Origin: Candidatus Bathyanammoxibius amoris
GTDB lineage: Bacteria > Planctomycetota > Brocadiia > Brocadiales > Bathyanammoxibiaceae
NCBI GenBank assembly: GCA_024451685.1
Contig: JAMXCW010000012.1
Span: 1 to 61,709 of the forward strand
Reading direction: 5' to 3'
DNA length: 61,709 nucleotides
The number at the start of each line of letters is the position of its first letter. The stretch's first letter is position 1. The notes beneath the pieces are model-generated. The model was not told the origin of the DNA. It did not search any database and saw only the letters and a program-made list of their open reading frames with translations. The translations under genes and the position numbers were made by a program. Of the stretch, positions 26,516 to 35,296 are shown one piece after another.

Positions 26516-28033
26516 TTATTTCTTGACTGTCTTCTTCTGGGCCTTTTGCTGTGCATAGAAGGCCTTTTCGAGCACCATCAACCTGTGGAAGGCAGGGTAG
26601 CAATCTTGACCATGCACCGCATGGTCCAGACCGATTCTCTCTACCTCCGCTGACACCCTGATACCCATGGTGTACTTCATAAGGAACCATATGAAGCCTC
26701 CGCAGGCAAATCCCCACGCCATAACAATAACTACGCTTATAAACTGGGCAAGAAGCTGCCATCCGGAACCGACGATAAGACCGATGACTCCGCCGTAACT
26801 GCCGTCGGCGAAGATGCCCACAGCCATTATCCCCCACAGCCCGCACGAGCCGTGGACCGATACCGCGCCCAGCGGGTCGTCAACCTTGAGTTTCCAGTCC
26901 AGAAGCCATGTGCTCCCCATCATGATAAACGCGGCAATTATCCCTATCACTACGGCTGCCCACGCCGGAACCCAGGCGCACGGGGCCGTAATGGCGACAA
27001 GGCCGCCAAGCGCGCCGTTGCACATCCATCCCACGTTCGGCTTACCCTGTTTCAACCATGTCACAAATACAGCGACGACCGACCCTGCCGCACCTGCCAG
27101 GAAGGTGTTAACGATCACGACGGAGGTTCTCAAATCCGTTGCGGCAAGGGTACTGCCCGGGTTAAACCCGAACCAGCCGAAGTACAGGAACAATGTGCCT
27201 ACCACCACATAGGTCATATTGTGGCCCGGCATGTTGTTCGGTGTTCCGTCAGCGTTGAACTTCCCCTTACGCGGCCCTAACGCCCACGCGCCCACAAAAC
27301 CCATGATGCCGCCTACCGCGTGGACAACGCCGGAACCGGCAAAGTCCAGGGCGCCTGAGCCTATAGGCAGTTGGCTGAGCCAGCCGCCCCCCCAGATCCA
27401 GTGGCCGTAGATAGGATAGACTACACCGGCAACGAAAACGGCGTGGATAATGTACGCGGGAAAGCTGCATCTGCCCGCAATCGCGCCAACGGGTATGACG
27501 ACGGCCTTGGTTAAGAAGACCATCTGGAACATCCAGAGTATGAAGGTATTTACGTCGTATGCGCCCCCGTAAAGTAACCAGCCGCTGTAGCCTATGGCGT
27601 CATTTCCCGCCATCGTCCCGGGGTAACCGCTGCCCCCGAACATCAGGGCAAACCCCCATACCCAGAACACAAGACCCGCTAGGGTGGTGTCAAGGAAGGC
27701 CTGGCACAGATAGTTCAGCATGTGCCTGGCGTGGAGGAACCCGCCCAACAGCGCGAAGCCGGACTGCATCATAAACACCAGTACCGCGGCAAGTACCGTC
27801 CAGGTAAAGTTCACCGCCGAGTGCACGCCCACTACAGTGGACATGTCAACCGATGAACCGTCGGCGTCACCTATACCTTGAAGGGTCCAGGGGACTGTAG
27901 TCTCTATGGGTTTTGGTGGAGGGACCCATGGCTTTACCTCTTCCCCCAGTACCATGGTTGCAGGGTCACAAAAGTACCCAATGGCGTAGAGCACTAAAAA
28001 CGGGACGACAAAAGGTAAAAGTCTTTTCATCAT
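26516..28033 (-). CDS. amt: Ammonium transporter (Amt family), divergent form
   Basis: The 505-residue inner-membrane protein has a signal-like start, a proline-rich periplasmic stretch and eleven or so helices. The twin-histidine pore is present (GALDFAGSGVVHAVGG and VHGSCGLWG), as is the PII-contacting tail (IGLDHAVHGQDCYP). Near the first helices the usual GFALLEAG is GFALLGGFLHARH, so a conserved glutamate is replaced and extra His/Arg appear. The C-terminus is a lysine-rich extension (YAQQKAQKKTVKK). AGGAG lies 6 bases before the ATG and a perfect palindrome just beyond. It is divergent from the cytochrome/amt/glnK group. Confidence 0.95.
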   Translation of the reverse strand: MMKRLLPFVVPFLVLYAIGYFCDPATMVLGEEVKPWVPPPKPIETTVPWTLQGIGDADGSSVDMSTVVGVHSAVNFTWTVLAAVLVFMMQSGFALLGGFLHARHMLNYLCQAFLDTTLAGLVFWVWGFALMFGGSGYPGTMAGNDAIGYSGWLLYGGAYDVNTFILWMFQMVFLTKAVVIPVGAIAGRCSFPAYIIHAVFVAGVVYPIYGHWIWGGGWLSQLPIGSGALDFAGSGVVHAVGGIMGFVGAWALGPRKGKFNADGTPNNMPGHNMTYVVVGTLFLYFGWFGFNPGSTLAATDLRTSVVIVNTFLAGAAGSVVAVFVTWLKQGKPNVGWMCNGALGGLVAITAPCAWVPAWAAVVIGIIAAFIMMGSTWLLDWKLKVDDPLGAVSVHGSCGLWGIMAVGIFADGSYGGVIGLIVGSGWQLLAQFISVVIVMAWGFACGGFIWFLMKYTMGIRVSAEVERIGLDHAVHGQDCYPAFHRLMVLEKAFYAQQKAQKKTVKK

Positions 28034-28049
28034 TCATTTCTCCTAAGTA

Positions 28050-28068
28050 AGCTGTACACTGTACAGCT
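28050..28068. promoter_or_regulatory. Perfect 19-bp palindrome in the amt leader (candidate operator)
   Basis: AGCTGTACACTGTACAGCT reads the same on both strands around a central C. It ends 16 bases before the amt ATG and adjoins the ribosome binding site. It could be a repressor/activator site or an RNA hairpin masking translation. Confidence 0.6.
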
Positions 28069-28467
28069 GCATCAGTTAAAAAGACTTTTATTACCCGCGT
28101 CGCGGCCGTCGGGGCGCTGGCGCACCCCATGGCACAAGACCCCTGCCATTGGGAAAATAAAAGATACACGCAGGTCCTTTTCAGAACAGACACTTCTTTA
28201 TTTCATCGCCTATCTCCTGCATAAATGCCGTGCTTAGATAAGGATTCCCACTTCACTTGGGGCACAGTCTACCATAGACGAAAAGCCCTTTGTACAAAAA
28301 AAACAAACCCGATTACTGTTCCGAAACCCCTTGCCCGCAAAGCCCACAGCGCCACGCCCCAGGGCTAAAGAAACAAAACAGATAAAGACATACCGTTTAA
28401 GTAGCTATTTACCAAGGGATTAAAGACAAAAATGTTTATATTTTCCCCGCGATTCCACAGAATTCCC

Positions 28468-28496
28468 TTGACAACCTAAAGGTTTATTCCTAATAT
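28468..28496 (+). promoter_or_regulatory. Strong sigma-70 promoter of the diheme cytochrome gene
   Basis: The -35 TTGACA (28468-28473) and -10 TAATAT (28491-28496) are separated by exactly 17 bp. Transcription would start near 28503, about 64 bases before the ATG at 28567. Confidence 0.7.
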
Positions 28497-28566
28497 CCTT
28501 ACACTTTTGTAAACTTTGCACGTTGCCGTGGCCCAAAGCCTGTTCCGGGCCAGGGGGTTAATATAC

Positions 28567-29511
28567 ATGACTGACTGCCGAGCCTTTTTTTGTTTTATAA
28601 CCGTATTTCTCGTTATTGGGCTGTTGTCTTCGTCTGCATTCTCTGAGAACTACGTAATTAATGGAAGCCTGCAGACGAAAGGCAAAAAGAGGCATATCGT
28701 AAACACTAACGTTCGCAGTGAGTCTTTGCTTATTAAGGGTAACAAGGTTTACATTCGGGTATTCCTTGATGTAGGGGCAAGACACATTGGGGACACAAGC
28801 AGGACCAAAGAGTGGCTGTATCTGTTGCCCAAGGATGTGGTTTACGACGAGGTGAGTAAACGTATTTTTTATTATAAGAATAACTCCGAGATTGAGATAG
28901 CAAGGGAGAAGAGCTTTTTGGGTTTTATGCCGTATATGGCCCTGGCTGACGGTGTGAAGGTAATGAGTTCCCCCACCGACGCCAAGTTATTGGTTTCACT
29001 CGGCAAGAGTGATAGGAGTGTTCCGGTTCCAGGGTTATCTCCTGAAGATGGTATGGAGGAGAGCTTGAACAAGAAGTGCGGTCAGTGCCACGTATTGGAA
29101 TACATATATTCCCACGAGGAGTGGATTGAGGAAGACGTCCTGCACGCGTTCAACAGGATGCAAATGGAAAAGCAAAAATTCACAAAGAAACAACAAGAAA
29201 TAATTGACCTGTTTAAAGAATACCAAAAAGGTGAAATAGACGAAGGACACCTTGCCGAGTTCAAGTTATTGAAAGAAATTGCCGAGAAGGACGTGGTCGA
29301 CTTTACAAAAGGCGTATACAAGAGCAATTGTGTACCCTGCCACAACCAGTCAGAGATCTCAGACGTCTCTGCACAGTACACCTCACGCAGATGCAAGAGC
29401 GTCATCGAGCGAATGAAAGAAAAGAAGCCATCTCTATTTCTCAACGCTGACACAGACAGGCTGGCCAGTCAGCTCTGGGAGATAAAGCTTACACCCGGGG
29501 GTGGCTCTTGA
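28567..29511 (+). CDS. Exported diheme cytochrome c of unknown role, between two ammonium transporter genes
   Basis: The 314-residue protein starts at 28567 with a signal peptide ending at SAFSE. The N-terminal half (about 27-150) is beta-rich and lacks hemes. The C-terminal half has two heme motifs, CGQCH and CVPCH, separated by a charged helical stretch. I know no named family. It lies between amt genes and upstream of glnK on the same strand as the second amt, which suggests a sensing or electron-transfer job tied to ammonium supply. That is inference from position. Confidence 0.7.
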   Translation: MTDCRAFFCFITVFLVIGLLSSSAFSENYVINGSLQTKGKKRHIVNTNVRSESLLIKGNKVYIRVFLDVGARHIGDTSRTKEWLYLLPKDVVYDEVSKRIFYYKNNSEIEIAREKSFLGFMPYMALADGVKVMSSPTDAKLLVSLGKSDRSVPVPGLSPEDGMEESLNKKCGQCHVLEYIYSHEEWIEEDVLHAFNRMQMEKQKFTKKQQEIIDLFKEYQKGEIDEGHLAEFKLLKEIAEKDVVDFTKGVYKSNCVPCHNQSEISDVSAQYTSRRCKSVIERMKEKKPSLFLNADTDRLASQLWEIKLTPGGGS

Positions 29512-29536
29512 ACGATATTAGATTAGTACGGTGTTT

Positions 29537-29564
29537 TGAGTGCGGAGTTATGAGTACGGAGTTG
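29537..29564. repeat. Two tandem 14-bp repeats upstream of the second amt gene
   Basis: TGAGTGCGGAGTTA (29537-29550) is followed directly by TGAGTACGGAGTTG (29551-29564). Downstream, TTAACTG (29591-29597) and CAGTTAA (29618-29624) form an inverted pair. Either could bind a regulator of amt. Confidence 0.4.
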
Positions 29565-29659
29565 TCGTGTCTTTTAGAAAAGTAGTTCGTTTAACTGAAA
29601 AGTAACGTACAATTTAACAGTTAAGTAGGCAGGATAATTCTCTAACAAAGGAGAGGAAT

Positions 29660-31003
29660 ATGGGAAAGGGAGCCTATTTAGGCATATCATCATTCATTGC
29701 TTTGGTGATGTGCGCGCTATACGCATCAACTGGTATGGCCCAAGAACTATCTCCCGCTCAGGCAGGGGATTTAGAAGGCGTAATCGACACAGGTGATAAC
29801 GCATGGATACTCACATCTTCAGCCCTGGTGTTAATCATGACTCCTGGCCTTGCCTTGTTTTATGGTGGTATGGCAGGGGCAAAGAATATGGCAAACACGC
29901 TGTGGATGTGTTTCATCGTCATCTGTGTTGTAAGTGTACAGTGGGTGCTCTGGGGTTACACCCTGTCGTTTGGCGAAGGTAACTGGTTCATCGGCGGTTT
30001 TGACTGGGTCGCACTCCAGGGAGTTGGCCAAGAACCTACTGAAGGGTCGACGTTACCCCACCTTACCTTCATGATTTTCCAGTGTATGTTCGCCATTATA
30101 ACCCTCGCTCTAGTAAGTGGTGCCATTGTAGAACGAATGAAGTTCACCGCATGGTTATTGCTTATACCATTGTGGACGACGGTAGTCTATGCGCCGATAT
30201 GCCACTGGGTATGGGGGCCGGGGGGTTGGCTCGGAAGCTTTGGAGCGTTAGACTTTGCTGGCGGTACGGTTGTGCATATCACTTCAGGCGCCTCCGCCTT
30301 GGTTCTATGTTTGTTCTTGGGGGTACGCAAAGGATACCCGAAATCTGTGCGCCCGCCGCATAACATACCATTTACACTGTTGGGCGCATCTTTACTATGG
30401 TTTGGGTGGTTCGGTTTCAACGCCGGAAGTGAATTAGCTGCCGACGGTCTTGCTGCAAGCGCCTTCGTGGTCACGAATACCGCAACGGCCTGTGCAGGGT
30501 TTACTTGGGCCATGCTTGATTGGGCCCATTCCGGGAAACCAACTCTGGTCGGTACTTGTTCCGGTGCCGTCGCAGGGCTTGTTGCCATTACGCCGGCCTC
30601 GGGTTTTGTAGGTCCCATGGGATCGATTGCAGTAGGTGTCGGTGCAGGCCTGGTGTGTTACTACGCCAGTGTCTACCTGAAAAGAGCCCTGGGTTACGAC
30701 GATGCCCTTGACGTTGTCGGGATACACGCCTTTGGTGGAACCTGGGGTGCCTTTGCAACCGGGCTCTTTGCTCAGTTGTCTGTAAACCCAGGCGGCGCAG
30801 ACGGCGCAATTTATGGCAACCCTTACCAGCTGATACCACAGTCCGTAGGCATCGCAGCCTCATGGGCTTGGGCCTGCGGCATTACGGCGATTCTGGCCCT
30901 GATCATAAAATACACAGTGGGCTTGAAGGCAAGTAGTGCTGATGAACAAGCTGGTATGGATATCACTCAGCACAAGGAGATTGCTTACACACATGAAACA
31001 TAA
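29660..31003 (+). CDS. amt: Ammonium transporter (Amt family), canonical form
   Basis: The 447-residue protein has a cleavable signal (MCALYASTGMAQ), as in AmtB. It has the helix-1 block MTPGLALFYGG and the pore aspartate and first histidine (GALDFAGGTVVHI). The second histidine is in IHAFGGTWG. Eleven helices are expected. AAAGGAGAGG precedes the ATG. It is followed by a weak hairpin (about 31061-31088) and then glnK, the usual amt-glnK order, so PII control of this channel is likely. It differs clearly from the other Amt in this window. Confidence 0.97.
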   Translation: MGKGAYLGISSFIALVMCALYASTGMAQELSPAQAGDLEGVIDTGDNAWILTSSALVLIMTPGLALFYGGMAGAKNMANTLWMCFIVICVVSVQWVLWGYTLSFGEGNWFIGGFDWVALQGVGQEPTEGSTLPHLTFMIFQCMFAIITLALVSGAIVERMKFTAWLLLIPLWTTVVYAPICHWVWGPGGWLGSFGALDFAGGTVVHITSGASALVLCLFLGVRKGYPKSVRPPHNIPFTLLGASLLWFGWFGFNAGSELAADGLAASAFVVTNTATACAGFTWAMLDWAHSGKPTLVGTCSGAVAGLVAITPASGFVGPMGSIAVGVGAGLVCYYASVYLKRALGYDDALDVVGIHAFGGTWGAFATGLFAQLSVNPGGADGAIYGNPYQLIPQSVGIAASWAWACGITAILALIIKYTVGLKASSADEQAGMDITQHKEIAYTHET

Positions 31004-31162
31004 ACTGGCCTTGTCTGTTCTTTCTGATTAGAAGGTCAGTGCATTTTTGATGGTGCGTGGGGGGGACGAACTTACAAAGCGTTCCCCCTGCGTTAGCTAG
31101 CTTGGGTTTTAAAGAGATTCTGAAAACCTATGAACTGAGTGTGAGAAAGGAAGGAAACTACC

Positions 31163-31501
31163 ATGAAAAAGGTAGAAGCCATAATCAGGGTCGGTAAGCT
31201 GAACGCCGTGAAAGCTGCCTTGGAAGAAATCAAGCATCCTGGACTTACGGTAACCGAGGTAAGAGGCCATGGTATTCAGAAAGGTATAACCGAGACATGG
31301 CGTGGTAAGTCCATTAAGATAGACCTCCTCGACAAGGTAAAGATTGAGGTCGTGACTCCAGACAAGGACGTAAACAAGATAGTCAACGCCATCGTCGAGG
31401 ACGGCAAGACGGGTAATATTGGGGATGGAAAGATATTTATCAGCACCATAGATGAAGTCGTTCGCATCCGCACGGGAGAGAAGGGCGAAAAGGCCGTCTA
31501 G
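31163..31501 (+). CDS. glnK: Nitrogen regulatory protein PII, lacking the uridylylation tyrosine
   Basis: The 112-residue PII protein binds ATP/ADP and 2-oxoglutarate and should gate the adjacent Amt channel. It has the family start MKKVEAIIRVGKLNAVKAAL, the ATP loop TGNIGDGKIFI and the end VVRIRTGEKGEKAV. The T-loop reads GIQKGITETWRGKSIKIDLL. The tyrosine uridylylated in enteric PII (Y51) is isoleucine, and Y46 is tryptophan, so control by uridylylation is not expected. GGAAGGAAA precedes the ATG. Confidence 0.96.
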   Translation: MKKVEAIIRVGKLNAVKAALEEIKHPGLTVTEVRGHGIQKGITETWRGKSIKIDLLDKVKIEVVTPDKDVNKIVNAIVEDGKTGNIGDGKIFISTIDEVVRIRTGEKGEKAV

Positions 31502-31537
31502 GCCATGGCGCTACAACCCCAATAAACGTAGACTTAA

Positions 31538-31577
31538 AAAAGGAGGTGGTCAGCTCATCGTAGCTGCACCTCCTTTT
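31538..31577 (+). terminator. Intrinsic terminator after glnK
   Basis: AAAAGGAGGTG (31538-31548) pairs with CACCTCCTTTT (31567-31577), with an inner CAGCT/AGCTG stem. The T-run at the 3' side suits termination of the amt-glnK transcript. Confidence 0.8.
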
Positions 31578-31635
31578 GTTTGCCTCAGCCCATGGGTTTC
31601 TAGTTGCACAGGACTTTTTTTAATCAGAAGGGTTC

Positions 31636-31815
31636 TTACCCCTCCTCCACAACCATTTCTTCTGTGACCTCTTCCTTTGGAGCCTCTTCCTCCGCCACCC
31701 CTTCCCCCTCCAACGGGGTAACGCCGAACTTCTGCACCATCTGTTCTATCTCGAGCAGGTCAACCCTATGCTTCTCTTAGATCTCATGTACCTTAGATTC
31801 TCCGTAAGTATCCTG
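31636..31815 (-). pseudogene. Short acidic reading-frame remnant
   Basis: On the minus strand a frame encodes EIEQMVQKFGVTPLEGEG, then a Glu-rich tail ending EEG and a TAA at 31636-31638. An in-frame stop at 31777-31779 interrupts it, and the frame continues upstream for another 12 codons (QDTYGESKVHEI). There is no start codon in a sensible place. It looks like the decayed 3' end of a gene. I cannot identify the parent. Confidence 0.3.
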
Positions 31816-31935
31816 CTACGCCGACTCCTTCAGGCCCGGTTATCGGCTCCGGCTTCGCCGGTCATCACCCCCGTATGCGATAAAGGATATGCCCGGCTAA
31901 CATTAAATCAAGAAGTTTCTGCCGTAACACCGCGC

Positions 31936-32715
31936 TCACTCCTTTTTAACGGCCTCCCATATCGAGTCCATCTCCTCCAGCGAACACTGTTCGATATCCT
32001 TCCCCCTGGCCGCAAGCACGGCCTCTATTCTCTCAAACCGCCGCATAAATTTCTTCACGGTCTTGTGCAGGGCCTCCTCAGGGTTTATCTTTAGAAACCT
32101 TGACAGATTGGCGGCGGCAAACAGCAGGTCTCCAATCTCTTCCTCTACCTCCTCATACCTGCCCTGAACCATAGCCGTCTTTACCTCCTCCAGCTCCTCC
32201 TCAACCTTCGATACAACGTCCTCCACCTTCTCCCAATCGAAACCCACCCTTGACGCCTTCTTCTGTATCTTTTGGGCCTTCTGAAGGGCCGGCAGGTGTT
32301 TTGGCAGACTCCCGAGGACCGACTTGTTGCCCTTCTTCTCCTCCTCCTTCTTCTTTATCTTATTCCATATCTTAATTACCTCTTCCGCCGTGGCAAGGCG
32401 TGCGTCCGCAAAAACGTGTGGGTGTCTCGACGTCATCTTCTCCAGGCATGTCTTCATGACATCGTCTATATCAAACTCATTATTCTCACTGGCTATCTGC
32501 GAGTGAAAGAATATCTGAAAAAGCAGGTCCCCCAACTCTTCCTTCAGTTTCTCGGTATCCCGGGAGTCTACCGCATCTATTACCTCGTAGACCTCTTCCA
32601 CCAGATAGGCCTTAAGGGAATCATGCGTCTGCTCCCTGTCCCACGGGCAGCCCCCCTCTCCCCTGAGCCTGCTCATCAACGCCACGAGTTCTTGGAAATT
32701 CCCACGTGAGTTCAA
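31936..32715 (-). CDS. mazG: Nucleoside triphosphate pyrophosphohydrolase
   Basis: MazG hydrolyses NTPs to NMP and pyrophosphate, acting as a house-cleaning enzyme. The 259-residue protein has the tandem-domain layout. The first domain has GGCPWDREQTHDSLKAYLVEEVYEVIDA and ELGDLLFQIFFHSQIA; the second has EELEEVKTAM and EIGDLLFAAANLSRF. The conserved HPHVFAD is also present. A lysine/glutamate-rich linker (KIKKKEEEKKGNKS) joins the two domains. The start is TTG in a TTGA overlap with the trpF stop, so it is coupled to trpF and purH. Confidence 0.95.
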   Translation of the reverse strand: MNSRGNFQELVALMSRLRGEGGCPWDREQTHDSLKAYLVEEVYEVIDAVDSRDTEKLKEELGDLLFQIFFHSQIASENNEFDIDDVMKTCLEKMTSRHPHVFADARLATAEEVIKIWNKIKKKEEEKKGNKSVLGSLPKHLPALQKAQKIQKKASRVGFDWEKVEDVVSKVEEELEEVKTAMVQGRYEEVEEEIGDLLFAAANLSRFLKINPEEALHKTVKKFMRRFERIEAVLAARGKDIEQCSLEEMDSIWEAVKKE

Positions 32716-33368
32716 ACCACCGTCTCCTCTCGAAGACCTTGGAAACCCTTTACGGCCCGGATAAATTCCTTGATAAGCCTTCTGTCCTTCTTGCCGGGCC
32801 TAACCTCCACGCCTGACGATACATCCACCCCAAAGGGCCTGGCCATCTCTATAGCGTCTCTTACATTTTCCGGGTTCATCCCACCCGCCAGGATTATGGG
32901 CCCGGCGTCCAGCTCCCCCGCCCTTCGGGCAATGGTCCACATCGACGGAACCGCCCTGCCGGTGCCGCCCGGCTTCCCTTTCTTGTACGTATCCAGCAAA
33001 AAAGCGTCTGCCTTATAACGGCTTAGCTGGTTGAGTCCCCTTTTGCCTCCGGCAACCCTCAGTGCCTTTACTACGCGATAGTCCCTTCTCAGATTCTCCA
33101 GGTCCGCAGGTGGTTCGTTGCCATGGAGTTGGACGGTATCAAGGCCGCAGTACCCCGCGACCTGTCTCACCGCCTGCGGGTCTTCATCAACAAAGACACC
33201 TACGAGGTTAACGAAAGGCCCTAACAACCTCACTATCTTTCTCGCCCTTTCAGGGGTTATCCTGCGAACACTCGGCGCAAATACAAAACCCAGGGCGTCA
33301 GCACCTAACTCCACGGCGTTTCTGGCGTCCCTCAGGTTGGTTATACCACATATTTTGACCCTCACCAT
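32712..33368 (-). CDS. trpF: Phosphoribosylanthranilate isomerase
   Basis: TrpF carries out the third committed step of tryptophan synthesis. The 218-residue TIM barrel starts [36 protein letters not shown]-like, with the catalytic cysteine in KICG. It also has [21 protein letters not shown] and the phosphate-binding [11 protein letters not shown] and GVDVSSGVE. It sits between purH (4-base gap) and mazG (4-base overlap), about 20 kb from trpBA, so the pathway is split in this genome. Confidence 0.96.
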   Translation of the reverse strand: [218 protein letters not shown]

Positions 33369-33372
33369 TTCA

Positions 33373-34947
33373 TTAATGCCTGAAATGCCTTCGTCCGGTA
33401 AAGACCATTGAAAGTCCGTTTTCCCGGGCCGCGGCGATTACTTCATCGTCCTTTGTCGAGCCGCCCGGCTGGATAATGGCTACAACCCCTGCCCTTGCTG
33501 CCGCATCCACCCCGTCTCTAAACGGGAAGAAGGCATCGGAAGCCAGCACACTGCCCTTCGCCCTGTCAGACGCCTTTTTTACGGCAATCTCAACCGAATC
33601 CACCCTGCTCATCTGTCCCGCACCCACACCTATGACCCCCCCGTCCTTGACCAGCACGATGGCATTTGACTTTACGTGCCTGGCCACTATCCATGCAAAT
33701 TTCAGGTCGTTCAGCACCTCCTCCGAAGGCTTCTCAGCAGTGACGCATTTGATGCCCTTAACGTCTTCTGCGGCGGCGTCCTTCGTCTGTACCAGCATGC
33801 CCCCGCCTACTCTCTTCATATCCATCGAAGTGTCTTCAGACCGCTTGGTGTCAAGTTCGCCTGAGCGGAGTATCCTCAGGTTTGCTCCCCACTTACGCGC
33901 AGTCTTGAGCACCTCTAAGGCGTCAGGATCAAAATCGGGTGCGACCACGGCCTCAACAAAGTGGCCGGGTGCGGTAATCCCTTCGGCGGTTTGAACGTCT
34001 ACACGGCGATTAAGGGCTATAATGGAACCAAAGGCCGACACGGGGTCCCCGCTGTAGGCCTTGCTGAAGGCATCGGAAAGCGTCCCGGCAATCCCCGCGC
34101 CACACGGGTTTGTATGTTTTATTACCGCGACTCCAGGTCCCTCAAACTCCTTTACAAGTTCAAGGGCCGCGTCCAGATCGAGTATATTGTTAAACGAGAG
34201 CTCTTTCCCCCATAACTGCTCAAGATGCGAAACGCAGGTTTCCCCTACACCTTCCGCCTCTACATAAAACGCGGCGTCCTGGTGCGGGTTCTCACCGTAC
34301 CTGAGCTCCTGTTTCTTGAGGAACTCCAGTGAGAGTTTTTGAGGGAAACGGCCCTGTACGTCTCCCGCTAGGAAGCGGGAGATTGCACTATCGTAATGAG
34401 CAGTAAGCTTAAATGCCTGAATGGCAAGCTCAAGGGTCTTTGACCCGGATATAGCGCCGTTGTTCTCCCGCATCTCTTCCAGTATAGAGCCATACTGGTC
34501 AGGGTCAACGACGACGGCGACGTGTTTGTGGTTTTTTGCAGCCGAGCGTATCATCGAAGGGCCACCGATGTCTATATTCTCTATGGCCTCCTCAAACGTA
34601 ACGCCCTCCCTGGCAACGGTCTTTTCAAACGGATACAGGTTTACAACGACCATGTCGATGGGAAGGATGCCATGCTCTTTCATCTGCTGGACATGAGCGG
34701 TGTTTTCCCGTAGTGCAAGCAGCCCCCCGTGCACCTTCGGATGCAGCGTCTTAACCCGGCCGTCCATCATCTCAGGAAATCCGGTATACTCAGAGACCTC
34801 TATAACCTTTAGTCCGTTTTCTCTGAGGAGCTTCGCAGTTCCTCCGGAAGACATAATCTCCACGCCAAGCCCCGCCAGGCCTTTTGCAAACTCTACGACA
34901 CCCTTCTTGTCGTAAACACTTACCAGGGCCCTCTGCATTTTAGGCAT
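33373..34947 (-). CDS. purH: Bifunctional AICAR formyltransferase/IMP cyclohydrolase
   Basis: PurH carries out the last two steps of IMP synthesis. The 524-residue protein has an N-terminal IMP cyclohydrolase (MGS-like) domain with VSVYDKKGVVEFAKGL, SSGGTAKLLRENG and MDGRVKTLHPKVHGG. The AICAR transformylase domain follows with RYGENPHQDAAFY, the catalytic KHTNPCGAG and FFPFRDGVDAAARAGV. I chose the ATG at 34947; the earlier in-frame start adds residues with no match. It is the first gene of a purH-trpF-mazG operon. Confidence 0.96.
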   Translation of the reverse strand: MPKMQRALVSVYDKKGVVEFAKGLAGLGVEIMSSGGTAKLLRENGLKVIEVSEYTGFPEMMDGRVKTLHPKVHGGLLALRENTAHVQQMKEHGILPIDMVVVNLYPFEKTVAREGVTFEEAIENIDIGGPSMIRSAAKNHKHVAVVVDPDQYGSILEEMRENNGAISGSKTLELAIQAFKLTAHYDSAISRFLAGDVQGRFPQKLSLEFLKKQELRYGENPHQDAAFYVEAEGVGETCVSHLEQLWGKELSFNNILDLDAALELVKEFEGPGVAVIKHTNPCGAGIAGTLSDAFSKAYSGDPVSAFGSIIALNRRVDVQTAEGITAPGHFVEAVVAPDFDPDALEVLKTARKWGANLRILRSGELDTKRSEDTSMDMKRVGGGMLVQTKDAAAEDVKGIKCVTAEKPSEEVLNDLKFAWIVARHVKSNAIVLVKDGGVIGVGAGQMSRVDSVEIAVKKASDRAKGSVLASDAFFPFRDGVDAAARAGVVAIIQPGGSTKDDEVIAAARENGLSMVFTGRRHFRH

Positions 34948-35296
34948 AGACGCTGCTTCTTGATTCGGCCAGTACAAGACTACGACAGCCCCCAGCACCA
35001 ACCCGTCGTCCCGCCCGGCCGGATGTTAGAAAACACTATCCTCAAATCACATCCAGGAATGACGTAATACTAACAGAACACAAGAGTTATGTCAAATGCA
35101 ATAAAAGCATACCTGGGAAAATGTCCTTGCCATACCCGGGACTTTCTGTTAGACTCCCGGCACTTTTTTCCTGTGTTAATCAATTTATTTGTTATAGTAC
35201 GGTCCATGGTCTCCTCATTCCAGTACAGCAACGTTAGTTGTTCCTGCCATGTACCTCACACCCGAACGAGCGAGGCGAAAGGAGACGCAGCGTATA
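34948..35296. other. Divergent spacer between purH and PPDK
   Basis: A TATAGT at 35193-35198 could be a -10 for the PPDK gene, but no good -35 accompanies it. I see no gene or repeat. Confidence 0.4.

Larger units (their letters stand above)
28034..28566. other. Divergent spacer between the first amt gene and the diheme cytochrome
   Basis: This 533-base spacer holds a 19-bp palindrome next to amt (28050-28068) and a strong promoter for the cytochrome (28468-28496). I see no gene, no sigma-54 site with correct -24/-12 spacing, and no known riboswitch. Confidence 0.5.

Noticed and set aside
28120-28145. Sigma-54 type promoter (TGGCAC...) near amt
   Set aside because: The GG to GC spacing is 12 rather than 10 bases, and it faces away from the adjacent amt gene.
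28034-28193. Small minus-strand gene upstream of the first amt
   Set aside because: It overlaps the amt start in another frame, lacks a ribosome binding site and spans the palindrome.
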